Virus record (IMG/VR): IMGVR_UViG_3300005529_000011
Coordinates: 1 to 49,434 of that record
DNA length: 49,434 nt
Strand: one strand, 5' to 3'
Origin: a virus
Shown here piece after piece: positions 41,789 through 48,786 of this stretch; position 1 is the stretch's first letter; every line of letters starts with the position of its first letter. The position numbers and the translations under genes are program-made. Under the pieces are notes generated by a model. That model saw only the letters and a program-made list of their open reading frames with translations, was not told where the DNA came from and did not search any database.

Positions 41789-42019
41789 TTAATTCAGCTT
41801 CTTCGTGGCGAGTTTGGTCACCTGATGAATCATTCGCTTAAGGAGTTCGCTCACCGCGATCCAGCCGTCGGCGAGGGCAATGTCCTTCGGCCCTGCGGAC
41901 TGTGCGCGGGTAAGGTGGGCCAGCATGGCGGCGCCCTCTTGGGAGTGGGTGAGGTCTTCAAGGAGCTTGACGTAGACCTCGCCGTGAGAGACGGAGCCAC
42001 CTTTGGTTTCGAATTTCAT
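41789..42019 (-). CDS. Hypothetical helical protein (76 aa)
   Basis: 76 aa beginning MKFETKGGSVSHGEVYVKL, then two amphipathic helices ending in ATKKLN. Its start overlaps the stop of the next upstream gene (ATGA). No family recognised. Confidence 0.6.
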   Translation of the reverse strand: MKFETKGGSVSHGEVYVKLLEDLTHSQEGAAMLAHLTRAQSAGPKDIALADGWIAVSELLKRMIHQVTKLATKKLN

Positions 42020-42249
42020 ATCTCACCTAGAGTGTGACGGCGGGCTTTGTCTTCAGCTTCAAGGCGCTTCAGTGCGCGTTGGCCGAGGCGGTCGGACATC
42101 TCTTTGCGCTTTGGGTCGAGTTCGTCTTTGAAGGTAGAGACGAGGTCGCTACGCATGCCGATCATTTCGTCGTGGAGGTCGGCAAGGTTCTTGTGGATGG
42201 CAAGGGCGTCGGACTCGAGCCCGAGCCAACGTCGGAGAAGGTTCTTCAT
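42016..42249 (-). CDS. Coiled-coil hypothetical protein (77 aa)
   Basis: 77 aa, highly charged and helical, beginning MKNLLRRWLGLESDALAIH. The DLHDEMIGMRSDLVSTF stretch is probably a coiled coil. ATG overlaps the stop of the 109-aa gene. No family recognised. Confidence 0.6.
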   Translation of the reverse strand: MKNLLRRWLGLESDALAIHKNLADLHDEMIGMRSDLVSTFKDELDPKRKEMSDRLGQRALKRLEAEDKARRHTLGEI

Positions 42250-42578
42250 TATCGCCTCGTTATGGTAGGTCGCTTCACGAGCCCCAGCCGCTCAGCGAGG
42301 TTGGAGATAAGGCCTTGACCGCGTGGGGCGGGGGTGGCGGAGTAGTGGTCGGGCCAGTCGGGAGGGACGATAGAGGAGCTTGGGCACTCAACGGTTGTAT
42401 AACCTTCTTCCTCACTGTAGTAGCGCAGTTCGGACAATGGCTCAGTCCAATAAGGGTAGGCCCTATGCCCACTCGTCGGAATGATCCATCCCTCCTCATC
42501 GCCGATCTGAAGCTTCTGTGCGATGTCGAAGGCGGGCTCGTTTCTTACCTTGTGTGCTATCAAATAGAGTTCACTCAT
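42249..42578 (-). CDS. Hypothetical protein (109 aa)
   Basis: 109 aa beginning MSELYLIAHKVRNEPAFDI, with WIIPTSGHRAYPYW in the middle and a Pro/Arg-rich end. The N-terminus is typical of small phage proteins, but I cannot name a family. Starts inside the end of the 43-aa gene. Confidence 0.6.
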   Translation of the reverse strand: MSELYLIAHKVRNEPAFDIAQKLQIGDEEGWIIPTSGHRAYPYWTEPLSELRYYSEEEGYTTVECPSSSIVPPDWPDHYSATPAPRGQGLISNLAERLGLVKRPTITRR

Positions 42579-42702
42579 GTCGGAATATCCATTCGTGTAG
42601 GTCGCGCTTTTGCGCGTCGGTGGTGGAGAGGTCGAAGACGGCGTAGCAGGTGGTGAGGGCGAGGAGGGTTAAGAGGAATGGGGCGAAGGAGGATGGGGGC
42701 AT
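42571..42702 (-). CDS. Tiny membrane or exported protein (43 aa)
   Basis: 43 aa: MPPSSFAPFLLTLLALTTCYA is a hydrophobic leader or anchor, followed by a short charged tail. It overlaps the next gene by 8 bp, consistent with operon membership, but its length makes it uncertain. Confidence 0.4.
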   Translation of the reverse strand: MPPSSFAPFLLTLLALTTCYAVFDLSTTDAQKRDLHEWIFRHE

Positions 42703-42734
42703 TGCCGTTGTTGCTGGCGCGCGGTTACTAATGA

Positions 42735-42893
42735 TTAACGCGCCATCTCTCTACGCATGAGGAACGAAAGCGTTTCAAGAATTACTTTGGTGGTGTCTGT
42801 GTCGTCCCTGTCCACATAACGCCGCAATGCAAAGTCAATGCGGTTCAGGAGGTCGTCGGGATCGGACTTTGCGGTATCAAGTGCTGCGGTCAT
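42735..42893 (-). CDS. Small hypothetical protein (52 aa)
   Basis: 52-aa helical protein beginning MTAALDTAKSDPDDLLNRI and ending FLMRREMAR. Compact, charged, with AAAGAAAATG before the start. No family recognised. Confidence 0.5.
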   Translation of the reverse strand: MTAALDTAKSDPDDLLNRIDFALRRYVDRDDTDTTKVILETLSFLMRREMAR

Positions 42894-42914
42894 TTTCTTT
42901 GCCTTTATGTGATG

Positions 42915-43109
42915 TCAGCGATAACCGGTCAGGTAGAATTTGCCGCGCCATACATGCCCAACGATGGTGTGGCCCATGTCCTCGCCAGTAAAGCGCCGAC
43001 CGAATAAACGAGCCATCAGAACGGTCCATCGCGAAGCGTGGAGAGTGCGGATAGCGGCGACGGCCCAACACGTCGGCAGTTCATTCCATTTCGGCATGTC
43101 ACTCTCCAT
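42915..43109 (-). CDS. Hypothetical protein (60-64 aa)
   Basis: Begins MESDMPKWNELPTCWAV; the second Met (43097) may be the start. Aromatic-rich, ending HVWRGKFYLTGYR. A rival frame at 42877-43071 is less protein-like. No family recognised. Confidence 0.5.
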   Translation of the reverse strand: MESDMPKWNELPTCWAVAAIRTLHASRWTVLMARLFGRRFTGEDMGHTIVGHVWRGKFYLTGYR

Positions 43110-43115
43110 CGGTCA

Positions 43116-43301
43116 CTAGCCATTAGCGCGAATTGCTGCGGCGATTCTCGGGGCAAGGTGCGAATTGACCCCGCTGAATCCCTCCGCGATCTTCGCACAC
43201 CGCTCGCGCTCGATACTAAGCGCAGCGCGGTAACGTTCCTTTTCTGCGACGAGTTGGTCGTAGGCTGCGAGTACTTCATCGTATGTTGGCTTCGTGCTCA
43301 T
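43116..43301 (-). CDS. Coiled-coil hypothetical protein (61 aa)
   Basis: ATG 43301 (MSTKPTYDEVLAAYDQL) is preceded by AAGAGGAAAG. A helix rich in Glu/Arg follows (VAEKERYRAALSIERE), then a Gly/Ala end. The frame is open further upstream, into the HTH gene, but that part looks non-coding. Confidence 0.6.
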   Translation of the reverse strand: MSTKPTYDEVLAAYDQLVAEKERYRAALSIERERCAKIAEGFSGVNSHLAPRIAAAIRANG

Positions 43302-43309
43302 CTTTCCTC

Positions 43310-43510
43310 TTAATCGTCGTCCTTGCGTCGGCGCTTTTCGCCTTCCGCAAAAGCCCACGTCAATATCTTGGTAAGCGTGTCACTGTCGCACGTCTCGCCG
43401 CGCTCGAACCTGTTAAGCGTTGGGTGAGACACATCGATCTCTTTCGCTAGTTCGCGGACGCCCACCCGATTGGCCCACCGATAGTCCGCTATGATCTGTC
43501 CAAGTCTCAT
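43310..43510 (-). CDS. XRE-family helix-turn-helix regulator (66 aa)
   Basis: 66 aa. VGVRELAKEIDVSHPTLNRF is a clear Cro/CI-type helix-turn-helix, with the usual ERG turn and DSDTLTKILTWAF helix after it, then a basic/acidic tail. It has only the DNA-binding domain. A Cro-like early regulator, or a toxin-antitoxin type orphan, is possible. Confidence 0.8.
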   Translation of the reverse strand: MRLGQIIADYRWANRVGVRELAKEIDVSHPTLNRFERGETCDSDTLTKILTWAFAEGEKRRRKDDD

Positions 43511-43522
43511 CTGGTTCTGCTT

Positions 43523-43759
43523 TCAATCGACTCGTTCGGTGATGAACTTTTTAAGGAGCGTGCAGGTATCCTCAATGCTTTTGATTGCATCTTTCTGTTC
43601 GTCGGCGCGGTACGTCTCTACAAGTAATTTATAGTGCGCCATCGTCATGGCCGAGGCCGCATCTCGCGGACTGTCGAAAGTCAGGCGGATGGAATCAAAA
43701 ATCTCAGTAGCGACCGCATCAATCTCTGCATCGCTTACAAGTCTGACGATTTGGGCCAT
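43523..43759 (-). CDS. Hypothetical protein (78 aa)
   Basis: 78 aa, helical, beginning MAQIVRLVSDAEIDAVATE. Separate from neighbours by short gaps. No family recognised. Confidence 0.55.
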   Translation of the reverse strand: MAQIVRLVSDAEIDAVATEIFDSIRLTFDSPRDAASAMTMAHYKLLVETYRADEQKDAIKSIEDTCTLLKKFITERVD

Positions 43760-43765
43760 CGCGGT

Positions 43766-44050
43766 TTATCCTTTTGCGGCGGTAAGCGGCCTACGCTGCC
43801 TTGTCGCCTTCCCATCCAATCGGTTTCTAAAAGCCTGCTGCGTTCTTGTGACCGCCGCCCGCTTGCGCAGTTTGGTGATGATTTCAGCGGCACGAATGAT
43901 CGCGTCCTGAAGTCTCTCCTGATATTTGTGATCGCTGGTCCCCAGCAAAGCTGCAAGGGTGCCTCGGCTCTCGCAAATGATTTCAGCGAGGGCGTCATGC
44001 TCATGTCTGTGCAGATTGCCCCATGAGCCTTCGTATGCCGTGATCTTCAT
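43766..44050 (-). CDS. Hypothetical protein (94 aa)
   Basis: 94 aa beginning MKITAYEGSWGNLHRHEHD. The helical middle (LQDAIIRAAEIITKLRK) and Arg/Lys-rich tail suggest nucleic-acid contact, but no family is recognised. Confidence 0.55.
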   Translation of the reverse strand: MKITAYEGSWGNLHRHEHDALAEIICESRGTLAALLGTSDHKYQERLQDAIIRAAEIITKLRKRAAVTRTQQAFRNRLDGKATRQRRPLTAAKG

Positions 44051-44065
44051 GTGCCTTTACCTCTT

Positions 44066-44359
44066 CTAAACAATCTTCAACGCCTTAAGCACATCCCTCA
44101 CCCCTTGCCGCTCAACTTCGTCAAAGACCGGCTTCACTCGCTTGATCGCGGGGTGGGTCGGAGAGACGGTGCGTGGCGCGGTTTCGGGAGTTTCGATTAG
44201 CGCGTTGAGGGCGGATTGGAGGCCCTCACGGGTGAGGGGATAGCGGGTTATGTAGGGAGGCCCGCCCTTGCAAGGGATTTCGCAATAGATGCCGTCGCGA
44301 GTGGCCCAAGCGATGGTGGCGTTGAGAGGACGCGCGGTTGTAGCGGCGGTGGCGCTCAT
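44066..44359 (-). CDS. Hypothetical protein (97 aa)
   Basis: 97 aa beginning MSATAATTARPLNATIAWA: small beta part (GIYCEIPCKGGPPYITRY) then LTREGLQSALNALIE and a C-terminal helix. ATG overlaps the stop of the 36-aa membrane gene (ATGA). No family recognised. Confidence 0.6.
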   Translation of the reverse strand: MSATAATTARPLNATIAWATRDGIYCEIPCKGGPPYITRYPLTREGLQSALNALIETPETAPRTVSPTHPAIKRVKPVFDEVERQGVRDVLKALKIV

Positions 44360-44466
44360 GGAAGTTCTCCGTAGATCAAGAGCCCGGCGACAGCCACAAT
44401 GATGACAATAGCGGCAATCACCATCGCGGTTTCGTGGAGTTCCTCAGGGTCATATTGGTGCATCAT
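44356..44466 (-). CDS. Membrane microprotein (36 aa)
   Basis: 36 aa: an acidic N-terminus (MMHQYDPEELHETA) then a clean membrane helix (MVIAAIVIIVAVAGLLIYG). It overlaps the stop of the SWIM-finger gene and the start of the 97-aa gene, which supports real translation. Confidence 0.55.
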   Translation of the reverse strand: MMHQYDPEELHETAMVIAAIVIIVAVAGLLIYGELP

Positions 44467-44933
44467 CGGCGCCGAAGGATAGGCGAGGGAGCAGGCACGA
44501 CTGGGGACGCAAGCACCTGCTCCCTCTGGGCCTGCGGAGCGGAAGCGGGGACGGCTGGCGCTTCAGCAGGCTGTGTGGTCGGCAGAGGTGGCTGCGGTTG
44601 TCCAACCACCTCTGCCTGAGCCTGTTGAATGGAGACTCCCGGAGCGTCAACAGGCTGTTTGGGTTCTTCTTGTGGAAGCACGATTGGCTCACACCATGTC
44701 CCTGTCTCAGGGCAGTAGAAGCGTTGGGTGTTCACCGCTCCTAGCATCATCGGCAGCATCCGCTTGTGCTTGCAAGGGCGGAGGACGACGGAGCGGGAGT
44801 TCGCGGGGCAGTCGCAGAGGAAGCCCGCGCCTTTGCGGGTGAGGTTGTAGGCGATCTCGAAGTTGAGGTCCGCGTCGAACTTGGCGATGACGTAGTTGGA
44901 GCCCGCGGAGCGGAGGTTGTAGAGGGTGGTCAT
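44463..44933 (-). CDS. SWIM-type zinc-finger protein with Pro/Ala/Gln tail
   Basis: 156 aa. FLCDCPANSRSV and PCKHKRM give the CxCx(n)CxH signature of a SWIM finger (about residues 39-57), a DNA- or protein-binding module. A further Cys pair follows (YCPETGTWC). The last 60 residues are low-complexity Pro/Gln/Ala, ending in PSPILRRR. ATGA overlap with the 36-aa gene. Confidence 0.7.
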   Translation of the reverse strand: MTTLYNLRSAGSNYVIAKFDADLNFEIAYNLTRKGAGFLCDCPANSRSVVLRPCKHKRMLPMMLGAVNTQRFYCPETGTWCEPIVLPQEEPKQPVDAPGVSIQQAQAEVVGQPQPPLPTTQPAEAPAVPASAPQAQREQVLASPVVPAPSPILRRR

Positions 44934-45115
44934 GACAGTTCCTTCTCTAAGTCCTTAGCGAGCATGGTAAGGTTCCAATCGCCTTCGCCTTGATCCACCA
45001 CGCCAAACAGCATTAGATCGCCGGTTTCACTATCGCGGTCAAGGTCATGGCCGTAGGTACGAGCCACGCGTTCCAGCGCCGCTTCGAGCTTACGCCAAGA
45101 GGGAGGCTTAGACAT
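44930..45115 (-). CDS. Small hypothetical protein (61 aa)
   Basis: 61 aa beginning MSKPPSWRKLEAALERVAR; LMLFGVVDQGEGDWNLT looks like a small strand-turn. ATGA overlap with the SWIM gene. No family recognised. Confidence 0.6.
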   Translation of the reverse strand: MSKPPSWRKLEAALERVARTYGHDLDRDSETGDLMLFGVVDQGEGDWNLTMLAKDLEKELS

Positions 45116-45126
45116 ATCGGAGGTTC

Positions 45127-45312
45127 CTAAATCGGCGGTTCGATGTAACGAGGTTGGGTGTCGATCTGAAAGGAAGAGATAGGCCAGCCGTTGTTGTCGA
45201 GAGTGGCTTCGAGAGCCATTGCTAGACCATTCGCAAGCTGATCGTCAGGAAGCTTCTGTCGGTATTGCTCGGCGGTGTCAGGCTCGATGGTGATGGTAAT
45301 GCAGATGGACAT
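45127..45312 (-). CDS. Small hypothetical protein (61 aa)
   Basis: 61 aa beginning MSICITITIEPDTAEQYRQ, mixed alpha/beta. It starts three bases after the reconstructed stop of the gene broken by the insertion element, so it belonged to the same operon; transcription from upstream is now interrupted by 2 kb. No family recognised. Confidence 0.6.
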   Translation of the reverse strand: MSICITITIEPDTAEQYRQKLPDDQLANGLAMALEATLDNNGWPISSFQIDTQPRYIEPPI

Positions 45313-45315
45313 GGC

Positions 45316-45409
45316 TCAAGCCTCCACGCAGGGATAGACGCCTACGAGGTGATCCCCATCATCGGCTTGGCCTTCAAGGTAATGTTGGCCTTCATCACAC
45401 TCAATGAAT
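45316..45409 (-). pseudogene. 3' part of a gene split by the insertion element
   Basis: Joining this stretch to 47426-47581, with one copy of the 7-bp duplication removed, gives an uninterrupted frame: ...HGLFI + ECDEGQHYLEG..., ending VYPCVEA and TGA at 45316-45318. No start codon of its own supports translation of this part alone. Confidence 0.82.
45403..45409. repeat. Target-site duplication, left
   Basis: AATGAAT directly abuts the left inverted repeat and recurs at 47426-47432. The family usually makes 8-bp duplications, and here seven bases match exactly. Confidence 0.75.
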
Positions 45410-45434
45410 CATGCTTATCCGGTTGACTCCCAAG
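45410..45434 (+). repeat. Left terminal inverted repeat of the IS
   Basis: Starts CATGCTTATCCGG and is perfectly complementary to 47401-47425. A weaker match continues a few bases inwards. Confidence 0.9.
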
Positions 45435-45458
45435 CCTACTTGGGCTAGTATTCTCGGC

Positions 45459-46508
45459 ATGAACAGCACCTCCAAGGTTCACGACATTCACCAACGCGAC
45501 GACCTCGCGTTCCCTACCTCTTTGCGGGGATTTCAGAAGCTTTTCCCCGATGACGCGGCTTGCGCGACCTATTTGGAGCGCGTTCGCTGGCATGGAACTT
45601 TCGAGTGTCAGCATTGCTCCGAAAAGGGCGAGCCCTACCGCTTCGCCGGCCGGCCGGGCGTGCTGCGCTGCCGCAAGTGCCAGCGGGATACGAGCCTGAT
45701 GCGGGGAACCGTAATGCAGGACACGAAAACCCCGCTCACGGTCTGGTTCTGGGGCGCCTACCTTGTGTCGAGCATGACGCCCGGCATGTCGGCGGTGCAA
45801 TTCCAGCGCCAGCTTGGCCTTAGCCGGTACGAAACCGCCTTCAATATCCTGCACAAGCTGCGCGCGGGGATGGTCCGCCAAGGGCGCGACCGTATCGGCG
45901 GCAATCTCGCGCGCGGCGATCATGTTGAGATTGACGAAACCTATATCGGCGGGGCGGTGCGCGGCCAAGGGCGCGGCCCGCAAGATCAGACCCTTGTCAT
46001 GGCTGCCGTCGAGGTTCGCACGCGGCCGGCCAAGAAAGGCGACAAGCCCATGCGGCGCGGCGGGCGCTATGCTGGCCGGTTGCGGCTGGAAATCGTGCCC
46101 AATCGCGGCGCGCGCGCCATGACCGGCTTTGTGGAAGCGGCGGTCGAGCCGGGCGCAATGGTCATCACGGACGGCGCGCCGGGCTACAGCACACTTGCCA
46201 AGCTCGGCTACCAGCACCTTCCCGTGGTCGAGGGGAATGACCCCAAGGTGGCCGAAGAGTTCCTGCCCATCGTCCACCTTGTTTTCTCGAATTTGAAGGC
46301 TTGGCTTGGCGGCACTCACCACGGGCGCGTCGAGCCGAAACACCTTCAAACCTACCTGAATGAGTTCGTTTTTCGCTTCAATCGCCGCTTTTACCCCTTC
46401 AATGCCTTCCGCTCGCTCTTGGGCATCGGCACGAACGGCGAAGGCCCGACCTACGCCGGCCTGTATTCGGGCGAGTGGAAGCACCCCACGATGGCTAGCC
46501 ATGGGTGA
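45459..46508 (+). CDS. IS1595-family (ISXO2-like) transposase
   Basis: 349 aa from ATG 45459 (MNSTSKVHDIHQRDD); an ATG at 45411 lies inside the inverted repeat and is unlikely. N-terminal zinc ribbon CQHC...CRKC, then FPTSLRGFQKLFPDD, helix-turn-helix (LGLSRYETAFNILHKLR), and an ISXO2-type DDE core: VEIDETYIGG (first Asp), VITDGAPGYSTL (second Asp), and the C-terminal HHGRVEPKHLQTYLNEF with the Glu or Asn/His third ligand. The full length agrees with an active enzyme. Confidence 0.92.
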   Translation: MNSTSKVHDIHQRDDLAFPTSLRGFQKLFPDDAACATYLERVRWHGTFECQHCSEKGEPYRFAGRPGVLRCRKCQRDTSLMRGTVMQDTKTPLTVWFWGAYLVSSMTPGMSAVQFQRQLGLSRYETAFNILHKLRAGMVRQGRDRIGGNLARGDHVEIDETYIGGAVRGQGRGPQDQTLVMAAVEVRTRPAKKGDKPMRRGGRYAGRLRLEIVPNRGARAMTGFVEAAVEPGAMVITDGAPGYSTLAKLGYQHLPVVEGNDPKVAEEFLPIVHLVFSNLKAWLGGTHHGRVEPKHLQTYLNEFVFRFNRRFYPFNAFRSLLGIGTNGEGPTYAGLYSGEWKHPTMASHG

Positions 46509-46908
46509 CCTCCCCGCCGATAACCGTCCCCGGAGCGCGGTAGGCTTGCTCCTGCCGCTGCCAGCCATCGCCGCGCAACACGACCGGCGCGCGCTTGCGG
46601 AATCTTATCCAGAGCGAATAGGAGACGCGGCCGTTCCGCAGGCTGGCGACCCGATGCGAATAGGTTGGCCCGACGATGCCGGCCATGCCGGGACGCCACG
46701 TCTTGCGCGCGCCGCCTTCAAGTTCCTCGACATAGCCGCCGCGAAGGATGACGCGGATGGCATAGGCCGGGTGAGTGTGGAAGCAGTCCGGGTCATCGGC
46801 CGCGACCATCTTGTGCAAATCGACATGCCGCCCGCGCGCGCAAAAAACGTGGCGTACCCAAAGGGTTGGGCGACCGTCCATCGATCCGCGCCATTCATCC
46901 CAACGCAT
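46495..46908 (-). CDS. Cupin-like protein (IS cargo)
   Basis: 137 aa on the opposite strand to the transposase, with 14 bp of overlap at the ends. HTHPAYAIRVILRGGYVEE, then GARKTWRPG and YSHRVASLRNGRVSY follow the two-motif layout of a cupin barrel, with His residues placed to bind a metal. Similar small proteins occur in phages and prophages of alphaproteobacteria. It may be host-derived cargo; the substrate is unknown. Confidence 0.65.
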   Translation of the reverse strand: MRWDEWRGSMDGRPTLWVRHVFCARGRHVDLHKMVAADDPDCFHTHPAYAIRVILRGGYVEELEGGARKTWRPGMAGIVGPTYSHRVASLRNGRVSYSLWIRFRKRAPVVLRGDGWQRQEQAYRAPGTVIGGEVTHG

Positions 46909-46911
46909 CGC

Positions 46912-47184
46912 TCAGGCGCTCCACTTATGTTCGGCGATCCGTGGCTGCGGAACGGGCGTAGGGCCATTGAACAATTGGGGAATCAGCGGCCAGAGCGCGC
47001 GCACAAAGGCATCGGCATCCTGTTTTCGCGCGAACCGGAGCGCTTGTTGATGGTCCGTGGTGTAATTCCACTCTGGCGTCCAAGCGAAATGGGTGCCGCG
47101 CTCATCAGTGCGGACGAAAAGATAGGCCGGGCTTCCCGGTTGGGACCAAGAGGCTTCAATGACCCACGCGAGTTCGTCAGCCAT
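46912..47184 (-). CDS. Hypothetical protein (90 aa, IS cargo)
   Basis: Begins MADELAWVIEASWSQPG; the central HFAWTPEWNYTTDHQQALRF segment and ARKQDADAFVRAL helix are typical of small phage/prophage proteins of unknown function. Tightly packed between the cupin-like and zinc-ribbon genes, which look like one small operon. Confidence 0.6.
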   Translation of the reverse strand: MADELAWVIEASWSQPGSPAYLFVRTDERGTHFAWTPEWNYTTDHQQALRFARKQDADAFVRALWPLIPQLFNGPTPVPQPRIAEHKWSA

Positions 47185-47380
47185 TGTGAACCTCCACGAC
47201 GCCAAGGCTGTTCGCGCGCACCGGACACGTCAGGACGGACGGCGCATGTGCCTTGCCGCATTTCGGGCAGAGCCAACCGTGCGGCAAATCCAGCGGCGCG
47301 GCGCGCCGATGTATGCGGTCGCATTGACAGCCGGCCGTCGATTGGCATTCCGGTCGCGAGCAAATCACCATTTTCGTCAT
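47177..47380 (-). CDS. Zinc-ribbon protein (67 aa, IS cargo)
   Basis: 67 aa beginning MTKMVICSRPECQSTAGCQ. CSRPEC/CQC at the start and CPKCGKAHAPSVLTCPV in the C-terminal half provide two zinc sites. Starts just inside the right inverted repeat and is the first of the three cargo genes. Confidence 0.6.
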   Translation of the reverse strand: MTKMVICSRPECQSTAGCQCDRIHRRAAPLDLPHGWLCPKCGKAHAPSVLTCPVRANSLGVVEVHNG

Positions 47381-47400
47381 CTCCGACTATCGCTAGTGGT

Positions 47401-47425
47401 CTTGGGAGTCAACCGGATAAGCATG
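47401..47425 (-). repeat. Right terminal inverted repeat of the IS
   Basis: Perfect complement of 45410-45434, ending AAGCATG at 47425, directly followed by the 7-bp duplication. Confidence 0.9.
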
Positions 47426-47432
47426 AATGAAT
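47426..47432. repeat. Target-site duplication, right
   Basis: AATGAAT, identical to 45403-45409 on the other side of the element. Confidence 0.75.
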
Positions 47433-47581
47433 AGCCCATGCGCGTTAACATGAACTTCATGGATCGTTCCTTCACGCAGGCAGGTGAAGCCACCATCTAC
47501 CTTAACCTTGTCTCCGCTTTGAAGGGTGGTTAACTTAGCCCACTCAACGCCAGTCGAGTCGTGCGACATCGTTTCGGTCAT
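47426..47581 (-). pseudogene. 5' part of a gene split by the insertion element
   Basis: ATG 47581 with a GGAGAACGTCT site. The preserved part begins MTETMSHDSTGVEWAKLTT and includes SGDKVKVDGGFTCLREG, the look of a small SH3-like barrel. The frame now runs on into the inverted repeat, adding about nine foreign residues (AYPVDSQDH). Without the element the product would be about 80 aa and end VYPCVEA. A truncated protein of 62 aa may still be made. Family not recognised. Confidence 0.82.
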
Positions 47582-47677
47582 AGACGTTCTCCGTGATTAT
47601 GGGACGTAGTATAGCAGACTTTGCCCGCGAAGTCAAGGCGCTTGTAATCCCTTATGGGCTGAAGCGGGCATAGCAAA

Positions 47678-47707
47678 GCCCCCATACCGGGTGAAGGGTA
47701 TGGGGGC
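47678..47707 (-). terminator. Rho-independent-type terminator
   Basis: GCCCCCATACC (47678-47688) pairs perfectly with GGTATGGGGGC (47697-47707) around an 8-nt loop. Read leftward it is followed by TTTGCTA. It lies 6 bp after the stop of the leftward 67-aa gene. Confidence 0.75.
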
Positions 47708-47713
47708 GGAGGG

Positions 47714-47917
47714 TTAGTCCTCGACGATCTGTAGCCAACCTTCGACACCTTGAGCTTCAATAGCCGCGTTCATGATGTCATTGTTTGGGTTGGCCTCAAT
47801 TTGGGCCTTGAGGGCTTCGGCTTCATCTTTGGTTTCAAAGATGTCGCCAGTGTCTCCTGACTCAAGCTCACTCTCTTGCCATAGAGAGCGGGACATATAA
47901 ACTAGACGATAGGGCAT
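47714..47917 (-). CDS. Small hypothetical protein (67 aa)
   Basis: ATG 47917 sits five bases after AGGAGG. MPYRLVYMSRSLWQESELE, then DIFETKDEAEALKAQIEAN: a strand followed by a long helix, as in small phage proteins of unknown function. Flanked by a terminator on each side, so it forms its own unit or a read-through one. Confidence 0.65.
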   Translation of the reverse strand: MPYRLVYMSRSLWQESELESGDTGDIFETKDEAEALKAQIEANPNNDIMNAAIEAQGVEGWLQIVED

Positions 47918-47938
47918 ACTCACCTCCTGCTAGAGCAA

Positions 47939-47968
47939 AGCCCCTGCCAGTGTTACCCGGCAGGGGCT
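47939..47968 (-). terminator. Rho-independent-type terminator
   Basis: AGCCCCTGCC (47939-47948) pairs perfectly with GGCAGGGGCT (47959-47968) around a 10-nt loop; TTTGCTC follows leftward. It lies just after the coiled-coil gene. Confidence 0.75.
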
Positions 47969-47973
47969 TGGAG

Positions 47974-48567
47974 TTAGAACGGAATGTAGTCGGGGTTAAC
48001 GCTGCCATCAGGCAGATAGCGGTCGGTGTAGTTCTTCGGCTTGGGCGGATCGTTGAAGGAAGCCTGAGTGAAAGGTTCTTCAGGGACCGGCTTGGGCGAA
48101 GTGGGTTGCATAGCCGGGGTCTGCCCGAAAGCCTTAACGAACGTGTCGCGGATTGCTTCCAACTTGAGGTGGGCCTCTTTGAGGCTTTCTTCAAGTTCGA
48201 GAGTACGCATACCGTGATCGTCGCGTTCACGCTTGGCTTGGTCAAGCTGAGAGCGAAGGTCGGCGTTCTCGGCTTCAAGCCGGGTAGCTCGATCGGCCTT
48301 GGCTTGCGCCTCAACCAACTCAGCCTGTGCCGCGTCCCGCTCATTCCGCACCTTAGTCAAGGCTTGGTCAAGAGCTTCGTTAGCGTTGCGAAGCCTATCG
48401 GCATCCGCCTGAAGGCCGCGCACTGTCTCGCGGAGCATATCAACGTCTGCCTTAAGCTGGCTCATGCCAACCACGCCGTCAATAGCTCGCTTGAGGATGG
48501 ACTGGACTTGGTTCATTTCATCCTCCGTGATGGGGGCAACCTGGATGCCCGTGGTTCCATCGGTCAT
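47974..48567 (-). CDS. Long coiled-coil protein (197 aa)
   Basis: 197 aa beginning MTDGTTGIQVAPITEDEMN. Residues about 40-135 are an uninterrupted heptad-type coiled coil (LREtVrgLqaDadRLRN..., QLDQAKRERDD), followed by a Pro-rich linker and a conserved-looking tail (YLPDGSVNPDYIPF). It probably oligomerises. No enzymatic domain; role unknown. Confidence 0.75.
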   Translation of the reverse strand: MTDGTTGIQVAPITEDEMNQVQSILKRAIDGVVGMSQLKADVDMLRETVRGLQADADRLRNANEALDQALTKVRNERDAAQAELVEAQAKADRATRLEAENADLRSQLDQAKRERDDHGMRTLELEESLKEAHLKLEAIRDTFVKAFGQTPAMQPTSPKPVPEEPFTQASFNDPPKPKNYTDRYLPDGSVNPDYIPF

Positions 48568-48597
48568 TGGGTGAACTCCTTGTTAGGCTAAGCTGGA

Positions 48598-48762
48598 TTA
48601 CCTAGCCTTTGATTTGCGATAGTGCTTCACTAGATACTTGCTCGCCTTATCAAGCGCGTCACGGTTAATTGCTCTTAGCGGTAAGCCTTGAGAGATTAAT
48701 CGTTGCTTGATTATCCAGCGAGCGAAGGCTAGTTCCACCTTTAGCTTAGAGACTTTCGCCAT
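48598..48762 (-). CDS. Small basic protein (54 aa)
   Basis: 54 aa, strongly basic and helical: MAKVSKLKVELAFARWIIK, then ASKYLVKHYRKSKAR. CAGGAGACTACA precedes the ATG. Likely binds nucleic acid; no family recognised. Confidence 0.65.
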   Translation of the reverse strand: MAKVSKLKVELAFARWIIKQRLISQGLPLRAINRDALDKASKYLVKHYRKSKAR

Positions 48763-48786
48763 TGTAGTCTCCTGTGCTTGTGAAAG

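Larger units (their letters stand above)
45410..47425. mobile_element. IS1595-family insertion element with cargo genes
   Basis: 2,016-bp element bounded by 25-bp perfect inverted repeats (26 if one base of the duplication is counted), starting CATGCTTATCC, at 45410-45434 and 47401-47425. It carries one DDE transposase gene (+) and three small genes on the opposite strand. Flanking 7-bp duplication and clean restoration of the host gene show that insertion was recent and the ends are exact. Confidence 0.9.

Noticed and set aside
45342-46568. 408-aa minus frame opposite the transposase
   Set aside because: Shadow of the transposase gene; no domain, and it crosses the element border.
46360-47430. 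356-aa + strand frame in the second half of the insertion element
   Set aside because: It covers the three minus-strand cargo genes and is rich in Arg/Pro/Ala, as reverse-frame shadows of GC-rich genes are. It runs into the inverted repeat.
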